Source: Punica granatum (Eukaryota > Streptophyta > Magnoliopsida > Myrtales > Lythraceae). Taken from it: a DNA stretch of 64,000 nt. A model generated the notes under the pieces. The model was not told the DNA's origin. It searched no databases and worked only from the letters and a program-made list of their open reading frames with translations. The number at the start of each line of letters is the position of its first letter. Positions within the stretch are counted from its first letter, which is position 1. This document shows positions 36,101 through 46,400 of the stretch, piece after piece. The translations under genes and the position numbers were made by a program. Where the stretch lies: assembly GCF_007655135.1 (NCBI RefSeq), contig NC_045133.1, forward strand, positions 1,736,001-1,800,000, read 5' to 3'.

Positions 36101-37321
36101 AATAATATATTTGATAAAATTGAATTTTTTGTTTAAGATAAAATTTTAATATCTAATCATATAAATATAACTATGAAAATAAGTATATATTAATGTATGC
36201 TTATTTACAATAGAAATGTATTAATATATAGTCGCGTCACTATCTCTCAAATATAAGCTAATTTTTGAATTTTTTTAAAATTGAATGAATATTATTATTT
36301 GAAATTGATATAATAGAATATCTTTGAAACTTTTTAGAAGATTTTATCGTCTACATAATATTTGATAATCCTGAATTCTCTTTTTGAGTAAAATTAATAT
36401 CTAATCAAATCGGCATTAATATTAAAATAAGCATAGATTTTATATATCAATAATTATATTTTTTTACTTACTTTATTGATGAAATTTAGTTAACAACAAT
36501 CATATATATCTAATTTATTATATTTATTGATTGTAAATTACAATTTGTATACATAACTATATATTTTTATTTATTGTATTGATCGTTTGGGCTCGGCCAG
36601 GTAGCTTTAGAATGTTCAAATTACTAAATGAAATTTTCTTTATTTTTTAGTTTTTTTTTCTTTTAAAAACAAAGTTTTTAATTTTTTAAAAAATATATAT
36701 AGATGTAGATTTGCTAGTCCGGCCATTATTTTCTTCATTTTAACTTTCTTTAAAAAATAATTTTTAAATTTTTAGTATTTTTTTAAAACTGCATAATTTG
36801 TGGGATCAATTATTATTTTCTTGTTTTTTTAAGATTTTTTAGAAGACGAATTTTTATTATGAAAATTTTAAAACATATAGATATAGATTTGTATGATCTA
36901 CACAAAATATTATAGATATAGATGTATAGATATTCTGTATAACATGTTATGAATTTGATGTATTATTTATTTTCTATGATTCCATTAACCGGTGAGACAC
37001 ATACACTATCATGTGTATTAAAATTGGGTAAGATCTTATCTTATTTATAAAAATAGATCATTTTTGTGTTTCAAAAGATCTATTATCATACTTATTTAAA
37101 AAAAAAAATCTTGATAATATTTTTTATAGATATGATTTGTTATCGTATATATGAAAATAGATGTTCTTTATCGAGTCATGCATATATATCTAATATATAG
37201 TTTTAATGATGGTAAATTATGATTTATCAAATTTCAAAACATGCATATAATATATAATAAAATTGAAAAAAGCCTACAAATTGACCAAGTACGATCCTGT
37301 GCAAACGGGCTCCACGACTAG
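33188..37321 (+). mobile_element. Stack of Helitron-like elements with repeated 5' signatures
   Basis: A conserved motif of the form GCTCGGCCAGATGGTCTTAG, followed by AACGCTC and a GAAATTTTCTC segment, recurs at about 33230, 33680, 34842, 35470 and 36590, and once more at 62070. Each copy continues into A/T-rich sequence with shared blocks such as TATTTAATAATCTTGAATTA. Two candidate 3' ends carry the Helitron CTRR terminus before a T: TTCACTACTAGT (CTAG at 34812-34815) and GGGCTCCACGACTAGT (CTAG at 37318-37321), each preceded by a decayed GC-rich hairpin. Elements may span 33188-34815 and 34816-37321, with internal duplications. No helicase is visible. The class call rests on terminal resemblance. 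Confidence 0.45.
35217..35315. repeat. Compound trinucleotide microsatellite (ATT/GTT/GTC)
   Basis: A run of ATT units grades into GTC/GTT and TCG units with few interruptions. Confidence 0.85.
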
Positions 37322-37715
37322 TTTTCTAATAAAATATGGTTATTTTATCTCATATGTTTTGAATTTTTCAAATAAATGTATTCGGTGTTATTTCGCGCAA
37401 CACCCTGTCTCCGGTTCCTAGCATAGAAAGAAAAGGAAACTTGGCTGTGGAAACACTTTTTTTTTTTTTTGGGTTGTAGAATCTTGATTCGTACCAAATA
37501 TATCGATGCAGCATTACTCTACTCACCTAAAACGAGAGGACACGAGTGATTCTCAAGTCATGTTGACAGTACTATGGAGATGTCCGATGAGTTTTGCCAC
37601 AGTGACTTCTATAGTGATAGATAGGAGCTCCAGCGTTTACGTTCTATGTGTGGTTGACAAGTCAGCCATAGACAACCTTTACTCGATTGGTATGTACGTA
37701 CGTAGGTGCTCCATC

Positions 37716-37723
37716 TATATAAA
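37716..37723 (+). promoter_or_regulatory. Probable TATA box of RLP1
   Basis: TATATAAA lies 78-85 bp upstream of the ATG at 37801, and the region matches the promoters of the other two RLP copies in general layout. Confidence 0.5.
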
Positions 37724-37800
37724 GACTCCTAGTCCTAAGTCATCCTCAGGACAACTATCCAATAATCTCAGTGCACCTCCAAGTCAGTCTCGAAAAAAAG

Positions 37801-39888
37801 ATGAAGCCAGGTCACGTATACCTCTGTCTCTTCTTCCTACTCTTCGAGCCATCTATGACTATCCTTGTGTCATCTCCCTTCACACAGTCCTCAGGTCGTG
37901 TGGATCAGTGCAATGCCATATTCCAGTTCAGCAATTCACTTGGAATCGCCACCAGGATTGAGTCCAGTTATTACTGCAATGCAAACTTCTATAATTGGAC
38001 CTCTTATCCAAGGACAGCCTCTTGGATGAGAGGTACCGACTGCTGCAAGTGGGATGGGATAACGTGCGACAACGTAACAGGAGATGTGATCGAAGTCAAC
38101 CTTAGCTGTAGTCGTCTCCAAGGGATCCTCCACGTTAACAGCACTCTCTTCTCGCTTCGTAATCTTCGGGCCCTCTACCTCCGAGGTAATGGTCTCACCG
38201 GGCACATCCCATCATCCATTTGTCAAATGACTTCCCTGGAAACCCTGTCTCTTTCAGATAACAAGCTTGACGGACCCATCCCACCATGTTTGGGAAATCT
38301 GACCAAAATCTCGTCCTTGAGCTTGAGTTTTAACCATATACGAGGTTCACTGCCGAGATCCCTAGCAAACTGTACCAGGTTGGAAAATCTTTTCCTTTAC
38401 TCGAATGACATAACCGATTCTTTTCCACACTGGCTTAGAACAGTCCCGCTACGATTACTGCATCTGGGTGGTAACAACTTCCATGGCCCTGTTGGAGCTG
38501 ATCCTTTAGCACTTAACTTCCCTCTCATCAACGATCTGATCCTCTCTCTCAGTAATTTCACCGGCAGCTTGCCGTTTGATTATTTTCTGCATTCAAACTT
38601 GACATATATTTACCTATCTGAAAGCAAGTTTGAAGGCAATCTGCCGATTTTACCACCCACAGTTAAAGCGTATGACATCTCAGGCAATAAGTTTACAGGA
38701 GGGATCCCTCCTCTGATATGCAATTCTACAAATCTCAAGCTCATTAGGATGTCAAATAATAGGTTGACGGGCAGCATACCTTGGTGTCTCATGAAAGCGA
38801 GTACCAACCTGTTGGAGCTCACCCTATCTATGAATTTCTTTCAAGGCCCAATACCAAATATATCAGCTCTCAACAACTGCAGTTTGAAGACATTTGACTT
38901 GTCGGAAAATAATTTAGAAGGTAAATTGCCACGTTTCTTGGCCAATTGCAGCAACCTGGGAGAATTAGATTTCAGCAACAATGAACTCGAGGATTTGTTT
39001 CCCAGCTGGCTCGAAGCTCTCCCAAGCCTCTATGTTCTGGGTTTAAGGTCGAACAAGTTCCATGGTCTAGTAAAAAGTAGCAGATCGGCTCAACCCTTTC
39101 CCAGGCTTCACATTTTTGACATCTCCAATAACAATTTCTCTGGTGCTTTTCCAACTCAGTATATTGCTAGTTTCAAAGGCATGATGGGTGGAGACAAGGT
39201 GCGCGGGAACCTATTATTTCAGGAACATGGCGTGAGAAACTTTTATACTACACATGTGATCGGGAAAGGGAATATATTAGATTTGAGGAGAATTCACAAG
39301 ACATACACGGTCATCGACTTATCATGTAACCATTTCCAAGGGGAGATACCTGAGTTGATTGGGGATCTTAAATTACTCATAGGGCTAAACTTCTCTCATA
39401 ACAACCTGACTGGTGCTATCCCGTACTCGTTGGGGAATCTGACTAATCTTGAATGGCTAGACCTCTCGTTCAATAATCTCACTGGAAAGATACCTGGATC
39501 CTTAGCTGATTTAACATCACTGGAATACTTAAATCTCTCAACGAACCGACTCGTGGGACCAATTCCTGAAGGCAAACAGTTGAACACATTTCAGAGTGAT
39601 GCCTTTGGGGGGAATCCCGGGTTGTGTGGATTTCCCTTGCAAAGACAATGTGGAGGGGACGCAAATGAACCACCAGCATCAAGTACTCTTAAAGATGAAG
39701 AAAACACGAACAATGGAAGTTGGATAGAGTGGCAAGCGGTACCGCTGGGTTACGGATGCGGAACTGTTCTTGGACTTTCTGTGGGATATATCATCCTTCA
39801 TTTCCAAAGACCTCTATGGCTCATGAGGATGATTGAGAGAAGAATATACAAGCTGCAAAGAAGAGCTCGAAGAACTCATGAAAGGTGA
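37801..39888 (+). CDS. Leucine-rich-repeat receptor-like protein (RLP1), intact
   Basis: A single exon encodes 695 residues. The ATG at 37801 is chosen because the signal peptide starts there (MKPGHVYLCLFFLLFEPSM). Domains in order: cap with paired cysteines (DQCN at 36-39; GTDCCKWDGITCDNVTG at 78-94); LRRs from about 119 to 455; an island region with KGMMGGDK (459-466) and IGKG; the conserved C-terminal LRR block from TVIDLSCNHFQGEIPELIGD (503-522) to GKQLNTFQSD; the second cap NPGLCGFPL (605-613); a short acidic segment; one transmembrane helix (about 646-668); and a basic tail RIYKLQRRARRTHER. There is no kinase. Family members sense extracellular ligands at the plasma membrane with SOBIR1-like adaptor kinases. 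It is shorter than the usual 850-1000 residues, and an LRR module appears twice (182-230 and 374-424). Confidence 0.93.
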   Translation: MKPGHVYLCLFFLLFEPSMTILVSSPFTQSSGRVDQCNAIFQFSNSLGIATRIESSYYCNANFYNWTSYPRTASWMRGTDCCKWDGITCDNVTGDVIEVNLSCSRLQGILHVNSTLFSLRNLRALYLRGNGLTGHIPSSICQMTSLETLSLSDNKLDGPIPPCLGNLTKISSLSLSFNHIRGSLPRSLANCTRLENLFLYSNDITDSFPHWLRTVPLRLLHLGGNNFHGPVGADPLALNFPLINDLILSLSNFTGSLPFDYFLHSNLTYIYLSESKFEGNLPILPPTVKAYDISGNKFTGGIPPLICNSTNLKLIRMSNNRLTGSIPWCLMKASTNLLELTLSMNFFQGPIPNISALNNCSLKTFDLSENNLEGKLPRFLANCSNLGELDFSNNELEDLFPSWLEALPSLYVLGLRSNKFHGLVKSSRSAQPFPRLHIFDISNNNFSGAFPTQYIASFKGMMGGDKVRGNLLFQEHGVRNFYTTHVIGKGNILDLRRIHKTYTVIDLSCNHFQGEIPELIGDLKLLIGLNFSHNNLTGAIPYSLGNLTNLEWLDLSFNNLTGKIPGSLADLTSLEYLNLSTNRLVGPIPEGKQLNTFQSDAFGGNPGLCGFPLQRQCGGDANEPPASSTLKDEENTNNGSWIEWQAVPLGYGCGTVLGLSVGYIILHFQRPLWLMRMIERRIYKLQRRARRTHER

Positions 39889-40239
39889 ACTACAAACTCG
39901 TATTTACATAATAATTTACATGTGCTCTCTGTTACTATTGTAATTTCTATTTCTAGCAAGAAAATCACTTCGAATTTTTTCTTTTTCTTTTTATATTCAA
40001 AGCGATGGCGGGAGGACGCGGCGGCGATGATTGAGGCAAAGCCACAACAGTTGATGGATCACAATAAATGGCAGGAATGTAGGAGCCTTCATACCCATCC
40101 TCAGTTCGGGAGATCTTAGAGATCATACTAACAGAGGAATGGAGTGTCTGTGTGTCAGTATGTGTGTGTATGTGGTCTTATATATTCAAATCCTAGCAAT
40201 GTTGTGATGTAATAAACAACACAAGGCAAATATGGAGCA

Positions 40240-41340
40240 CTACAAGTTGAATATCAACTAATCTCGACGTCGTCAAGTATGGCCTAATGGTTCTCTTCTT
40301 GGTAAGACGGAGTTTGCTGAATGATAAGACTGTGTCTGTTAATGAGCATTCGAGGAGTTCCTATTTACGGAATCAGAAAATGTTTTTTTCTTTCCAATTC
40401 CTAGACTTTCTACTGCACATTTCCTTTATTTGTTAATGAACTGAAATCCTTGCTGGTACAGGAGCTGAGCTGAGCCTCCCTCATATATTTACAGCCAATA
40501 GCTTGGTTTATCCAAGATGCCACGACAAGAAGTCGTAGCACTAGAAAACTATCTCTGACTAGCTCTAGCATAAACAGTAACACCCTCGTATTGGGTCCAA
40601 AGTTCGGCAGAGATGCATCATTATCATCTCCAGAAATAAAAAAATGGAAGATAATCATTGGATATTTTCTCTCGTGATTGTCAATGCTGAGGAGGTAGTG
40701 GATATCACTCCTAGTAGGACAGTTTATCCCCGATCCCTTTGACACAACGCCCTAAGTGATGAAATGGAAGTAGAATCCTATCAACTAGACACTGCAATGA
40801 AAGAAGAAAAGTCCACATGCCAGTCTCCTTAAACCAAGAAAGAAGAAATATCACTATCGTACAAAGTATTGTTAGCTCTGCATCTAGATATTCTGATGAG
40901 ATCTATAGTTAGAGACTCAAACGAAATGCTTCAACCCTGCATCCGAGTCACAAAATCTTACTTCAGTTTGTGTGATATATTTAGCCATGATGGTAGTAAT
41001 AGAGTCAAAAATTCTTCAGCTTTTGCCCTTCCACGTCCTGCTCGTTGGTCTTTCGGAATCGACAACATGGGCCAAATCAAGACGTATAACAAACTTCACC
41101 GGGCACATGGAAATTTACTACCACTTTGTTTTCAGGTATTCTTGTCAAAGTTGATGAGTTCACTCTGAAGGAATTCAATGATAACACGATATCTAAGTTG
41201 GAATCTTTTAATCATTCCAAAGCTAGCAAAGCAAATTCAGCATATTCGATAACTTTAGTAACTGTAGTCTTGTGAATCATACTTCACCAACCCGAATTTA
41301 TGGAAATTCCATAAGATCCCTTCAAGGAATCGTTACTTTG
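40240..41340 (+). pseudogene. NEN exon 4/5 fragments and NEN 3' flank next to RLP1
   Basis: 40255-40310 resembles NEN exon 4 (ATCTCGACGTCGTCAAGTAT, then TTCTTGGTAAGA). 40455-40830 resembles exon 5 with stops and indels, including a DPFDxxxxSDEM-like region in the same disrupted frame as the copy at 25100. From about 40890 to 41340 the sequence matches the NEN 3' flank (26240-26480). It is not translatable as an exonuclease, since exons 1-3 are absent. Confidence 0.75.
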
Positions 41341-42115
41341 AGCGTTGAGAGGTTCAGCTTTTCACCCTGGTCTTTTTTTACTATATTAAAATTTAGTAGA
41401 AAAATAAAATTCATGGAAAGCAAGAAAGCATGATGGTCATAATAATTCATCTCCATGAAGTGCTCTAAAGCAGAAAAGAAGACTTGGCTGTGGAATCTCA
41501 TTCGAGCAGGATACCGTGGTGATACATTACTCCACTTGCTCAAATAAGAGCTCACCACTGATTTAATAGTCAGATGTAGAAAAAAGTGTAGGAATTTTTA
41601 TCGTGGAGTTTCGAGTAATTCCGTGTTAACAGTATGGTGCGGAAATTGTTCTGTTGTATTTATGATTTGTACAAGCTATATACAAAACATATATTCCTAG
41701 GCTGAATTGCCTTGATGTAAGGGAAAAAAAAAGCCTTGATGTATAAAAAGTTTCTTGGTGATTTTTCTTCAGAAGATAAGAACCAGAATTTTCTTAGAAT
41801 AAGAAATGTTCGATGAGTTTTGGGAGTAAGTTTTCGTGTTTGATTCCCCGCCCTCAGGTTTTTATGCCCCTCAACTTGCCCTTTTCCCTTCTAGAGCTCA
41901 CAAAACAGCCGTAGAAAAAGTAAAAATGTTGAACAGGATTTGCAGAAGCAGAAGTCCTTTTGCTGCAGAGACATTTCTTCATGGACGTGAATGTGTATAT
42001 GTACGATTCCATCAAACATGGAGTGGCAAGATAAGACTCCCTAGTCATCCTCAAACAGCAGCTCACCACAATCACACTGCATAACACCTGTTTCCGAATC
42101 TCAAAAATGAAAAAA
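41341..42115. other. RLP-type promoter sequence without an intact gene
   Basis: 41,500-42,110 matches RLP upstream regions (GCCCCTCAACTTGCCC, CCTAGTCATCCTCAAACAGC, TCTCAAAAATG). It leads into the RLP 5' fragment at 42121. A TATA-like element is not obvious. Confidence 0.5.
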
Positions 42116-42120
42116 AAAAA

Positions 42121-42335
42121 ATGAGGCTGGATCATGTAATCCTCAGTCTCTTCTTTCTGCTTTTTGAGCCGTCAATGACGACTAATGTGATGCCTCACTC
42201 CAATTTTCCAGTTCTTTTCAAATCACCACCAGGATTGATTCAAAGTATTTTTTTGCAATGAAGGCGGCGACAGTATCACGTATTATCCAAATACAACCTC
42301 TTGGAAGGAAGGTATCAAGTACCGACTGATGCGCG
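42121..42335 (+). pseudogene. 5' fragment of an RLP gene
   Basis: The frame starts MRLDHVILSLFFLLFEPSMT, matching the RLP1 signal peptide. It then continues with indels through relatives of SSYYCNANFYNW and TASWMRGTD (ACAACCTCTTGGAAGGAAGG), after which homology ends. All LRR, membrane and tail parts are missing. A shorter version sits in the second unit at 53850-53935. Confidence 0.75.
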
Positions 42336-42729
42336 TAGGACAAGATCCCGTGTACCCCTCTTGAGCAGCGCAAGCTTGAGAGACTGGAGTCTTTGGTACC
42401 GAGCCTGGTGTATATTCCATTCCTCGGGGGGTTGTCAAGGTTTCCAGAGACTGCTCCGAGCAAGTTCATGCCACATGAAAGTATGTATTGTAGGCGCTGT
42501 TCCTGTCATTGCTATTAAAATCTTCGGTTTATTCCAGGTTTGAAGCCTTACAAGTCGTTTACAGTAATAATGTGCGTATCTAGGCTTTGGCCTTTGATCT
42601 TGTCGTTGGCTTTGGTTAGTTGGGCTTCTCATGGAACCGTAGTGCTCAATGAATCTTCCTGCATCCAAACGCTTACAACAATCAGTCATAGCCCTAACTA
42701 GCTCGAGTCTAGATAGGAACGCTCCCATA

Positions 42730-43480
42730 TGGAGCAAAAAGCTTGGAGGAGGTGCAACATTACCATAAGAGAATCACCCGATCATTTTGCTTATGGCTGT
42801 CGATGCTGAGGGAGGTAGTTCATTCCATCCCCGATAGAACAGTGAATTCCGATCCCACAATATGGCGCCATGTATCAGCGATAAAATGGAAAGCATAATC
42901 TAATCAGCTAGGCATTGCAGCAGAAGCAAATATAAATAAATAATACAACAGTGTTGTTCTCTGATGGGACTGCTCCTTTGAGCAGCGCCCCTCCCGTCCT
43001 ATAGTCGAGGGACTGAAGGATAATACTGCTGCGCAACAGTGTTGTTTTCATCTCCATCGCTGTGGATTGAGGGTTCGGTTCCGGGTTATTAACTTGAAGT
43101 TTGGTTTCATGTTGGGTGACCAATCCTTTTGTCAGGTTCTCAATGATTGTGATGAAATTGCTCAGATACTGCCTATCAATTTCAGTAGCAGCTCTAAGCA
43201 ACCCCAAGGGGTTCAGCATAGTGATTAATGTGCACTCAAGTTTGCACCGAGATCAGGGTTTGAATCCCCTTGGGGCCACCGGAGCACCTTTGGCGTAATT
43301 ACCCGCTCCGTACGCTGCTGGGGGTTCACGGAGGCCCGAGGATTAGTTGAGCGAAGCCCGGACACCCCGGGTTAGCAAAAGAAAAAAAAGTAGCAGCTTT
43401 GAGCGGAAGATGGCCGTGATCACGGAAGAACGGTTTCTTCAATTAACTGCCCAACCGTGAGACCGCAGTAAGTATTGATC
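42730..43480 (+). pseudogene. NEN exon 5 fragment, interrupted by a SINE
   Basis: This runs parallel to 25,000-25,575 of the second NEN gene: AATCACCCGATCATTTTGCT, the GCTGAGG-AGGTAG region, CTGTGGATTGAGGGTTCGGT (the LRVRFG region), TTTTGTCAGGTTCTCAATG and a final GAGACCGCAGTAAGT like the exon 5 donor. Stops and indels abound. The partner fragment in the second unit is 54290-54850. Confidence 0.75.
43199..43389 (+). mobile_element. tRNA-derived SINE with 14-bp target-site duplication
   Basis: The 191-bp insert is flanked by GTAGCAGCTCTAAG (43185-43198) and GTAGCAGCTTTGAG (43390-43403), which differ at two positions. The sequence contains a B-box-like GGTTTGAATCCCC about 55 bp in and ends in an A-rich tail (AAAAGAAAAAAAA). 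The second tandem unit has the uninterrupted site at about 54770 (CAGTAGTGACTCTGAGTGGA), so the insertion followed or was absent from that duplicate. An A box is less clear. It is non-coding and would be transcribed by Pol III if active. Confidence 0.8.
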
Positions 43481-43499
43481 ATAGCAAAGTGATTACTTT

Positions 43500-43598
43500 T
43501 GTGAGACCCGGTATTTATTTTTCAAACATGCATACATACACATATACTTACATTTGCTTATATATGTATATTACATATTACATGTTTATGTTGCTGGA

Positions 43599-43630
<32 letters not shown>

Positions 43631-44805
43631 GAAATGGTGGCATGGGCTCTATGTGGCCCCCAAACTCTTCCCCTAAACTCTTTCCACGCCATCTCATTCG
43701 TTTCATTTATCTCTTTCTTTTTCTTTCTCTGTTTGTTTTGCTGGGGAAGACGAAGAAGAAATAGAGGGGGAGAGAGAGAGAGAGAGAAATAGAAAGAGAG
43801 AACAACGAGGGAGAGAGAACTACTGAGATAGAAGTTATCTCACAAGGAAGAGTTTACTATTGTATTGTCGGTTGGATATTGACAGAGTTTGGGAATTTGG
43901 GGGTTGAGGAGACTGAGAATATACCCCTAGAAGGCTCCACATGTTGAGTTGTCTTTTTGGGGTATTTATGAGTACTTTCCTCCATCATAAAATGATAGTA
44001 ACTAATTAGATGTATTGTCATCAAAGTGGAGGTGACAAAATGATTGAGGAATATAGTCTGATTTATTTGTTGAGTATGCTAGTATCATTGTTTGATTATA
44101 GTCATGGGATCGTTGGATCCGGTAGAATAGAAAAATGGGTCCGATCGACTGCTAGCCCTGGCAGAATATAAATTGAGGTCAACTCTTACCATTAGAGGTC
44201 AATAGGCGGCCCCCGCTTATGGATATGTTTATGAGGATCTGCGGATAATTTATTTGAGATGTGCGGGGTCACGGTACCGTCACAACGTTGTCGCGATGAA
44301 TGCGACCCTATGGCTATATTATTATTACTTGAGATTATTTGTCGAATTAATTGTGTGAAAGGAATATGTTGGTATTAGACTTGATATTGTGGTAGAATAT
44401 ATATATGATTGATTGTATGTGAATTATGATAGTATATTAGTTCATTTTACTTTGGAATATAGTACTCACTAAGATGCAGCTCACAGTCCCTGCATATATT
44501 TTTTCAGATGAGCTAGGAGCTAAACTAGCAGCACATGAGAACTTTTTGGACAATCGAGGATCAGCACGAAGGGCTTCTAGCTAGATCTATGTATATTGTA
44601 GGTATTAAGTTATATACTAAATGCTTATAGATATGTTGCGATCTGAAATTTTTGATTTAGTCATTTTATAGATTACTATGTGATTACTTATATATATATA
44701 TTTCTATATTTATGCGCTGATGGGAAAATATATAACAGGTTTGTGAAATAAATAGATATCTAGAATTTTTAGGAGAAATTTATGTCGAATTTTCAGGTCG
44801 TGGCA
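43500..44805 (+). mobile_element. Solo LTR of a large-LTR retrotransposon family, first copy
   Basis: It starts TGTGAGACCCGG, ends GGTCGTGGCA and is flanked by the 5-bp duplication ACTTT (43495-43499 and 44806-44810). There is no internal domain, so this is most simply a solo LTR left by recombination. It shares interior blocks with the 2.2-kb element at 49966-52194 (GGTCACGGTAC, TGCGACCCTATGG, TTTTCAGATGAGCTAGGAG) and contains an (ATA)n run at 43602-43630. It lies in the intron after the NEN exon 5 fragment, and the second unit lacks it. Confidence 0.82.
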
Positions 44806-44939
44806 ACTTTCTCTCTACGAGCAATTCTAGGCGGTGAAGGCCACATAAATACTTTCGCAGGATTATTATTATCCCTTGGGATATAAGAAAAAAAAGAAAA
44901 GGATAATTAAGCATTGGATAGCACGTTGAAGGTGTAGAT

Positions 44940-45135
44940 GATTGTCTTTTAAATGCGATTTTCATTCAAGAAAATGGGAAACTGAAACTGCTATCCAAAA
45001 CATAATTTTAATCCATTGGAACTCTTGACTTGTTTTCTCTTGACAACAGCTTCTCTACGAGACTGAGATATACTGGAAGAAATCTTCAGGGGCTGTGGAG
45101 AAAAATCACGCTGCTTGGACTTCCTTGAAATTTTG
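44940..45135 (+). pseudogene. NEN exon 6 fragment (truncated)
   Basis: The end of NEN intron 5 (AAGAAAATGGGAAACTGAAA, then TTGACAACAG) is followed by a piece encoding a relative of YETEIYRKKSSGAVEK. Homology ends soon after. The second unit has the same piece, split by an LTR element at 55938-57922. Confidence 0.75.
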
Positions 45136-46241
45136 CATTCTGCTTGGATTTCCAGAACCGACAACATGGGCTGAAACGCATGACGCGCTTCACTGGGCGA
45201 ATGGAATGTTATTCCTCTTTGTTTTTCTTCATCTAGTGGGCCAAATTAATTAATTAAACTTTACTCCCATTATGTGTTTAGCTTCCCTGTCAAAGAAGAT
45301 GACTACACTTTTTTTCTTTTGATAGGAAGGGATTCACGCTTTCGCCCATAATTTTCATGGTCCACGTGAACACCCTACAAGTTCATAGAGTGGGTCAGTC
45401 CAGCCACACATGCCGTGCAAGTGGCCTAATAAAGAGTATTCTCCTACATGATTTATGAGGTGACTTGACTTGGGACTTTCCCAAGGAAGTCGCACTCCAT
45501 AACCACCAAGCCAACCCTATTGAGTTGATGACTACACTTTTTGAGGATTTCAATAATAACATATGAAATCTAAGTTGGAATCATTGCAAAACAAGCAAAG
45601 CAGAATCACTATATTCGGCCAACTTTATTGACTACACTATCGGGAATCATGCTTTAACAACCCGATAGTTTATGGAAATTTCGTAAGATCAAGTGTTGAG
45701 CGGTTCCACTTGTCTTCCTGGTCTCAATAAAGTATTATGAACAGCAAAAAAGATGGAAAGTGCTTAAGGCAATAAGCGTCTTTAACTACTCCAGTAAAAT
45801 TAGTCAAGTCAGATATTAATAAAGAAAGAAAATAAGACTACGCAGTAGATTAATCTCAACTCGTGCCAAATACGGTGGTGATGCGTCGCGCCCACTTAGC
45901 TAAAATAAGAGGGCGCTATATTGAGTTTTCACATCAAGTTGACAGTATTATGGAACTTCTGTTGTTGAACTTAATACTTATATTTCGGATAAGCTATGAA
46001 CTGTTCCATGTCATACTAACCTAAATATATATATACATATATCTATTGTTCCGGTGCAATTTTTCTCAAGAAGATAAGAACTGAATCTTTCGTAGAATAA
46101 CAAATGTTCAATTGTGTTGCTCGGGTAATTTCATGTGCCCCTCCACCTCGCCACGCCCGTCCAGAACACACAAAATCAGCCATAAACCAAAATTTAGGAC
46201 TTTTTTCCTGCAGAGACCTTTCTTTCTAGATATACATGTTT
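45136..46241. other. RLP2 upstream region
   Basis: 45,550-46,240 contains NEN 3'-flank-like sequence (ATCATGCTTTAACAACCCGA) followed by the RLP promoter. It is closely similar to 58,060-58,650 upstream of RLP3. Between 45,240 and 45,540 I see nothing recognisable. Confidence 0.5.
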
Positions 46242-46311
46242 CTAGATGCATTGTATGTTCATTATAAATACACCATCTAGATGCATTGTATGTTCATTAT
46301 AAATACACCAT
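46242..46311 (+). promoter_or_regulatory. Duplicated 35-bp TATA segment in the RLP2 promoter
   Basis: Two head-to-tail copies of a 35-bp unit contain CTAGATGCATTGTATG and TATAAATA. The RLP3 promoter has a single copy (58653-58680). Confidence 0.75.
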
Positions 46312-46400
46312 CTACATAAGACTCCCAAGCCGTCCTCAAACAACTAGCCAACTATATCCTGGTGTGTCTCTGCTCCTTGAGTCTCGTAAAAATAAAAAGA

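Noticed and set aside
37771..37800. Upstream extension of RLP1 (GTG start) and the similar GTG extension of RLP3 at 58731
   Set aside because: Not an AUG; the ATG at 37801 (58770 in RLP3) begins a clean signal peptide and gives equal lengths in both genes.
43199..43389. Possible tRNA gene because of the B-box-like sequence
   Set aside because: No cloverleaf can be drawn; target duplication, A-rich tail and an empty paralogous site identify it as a SINE.
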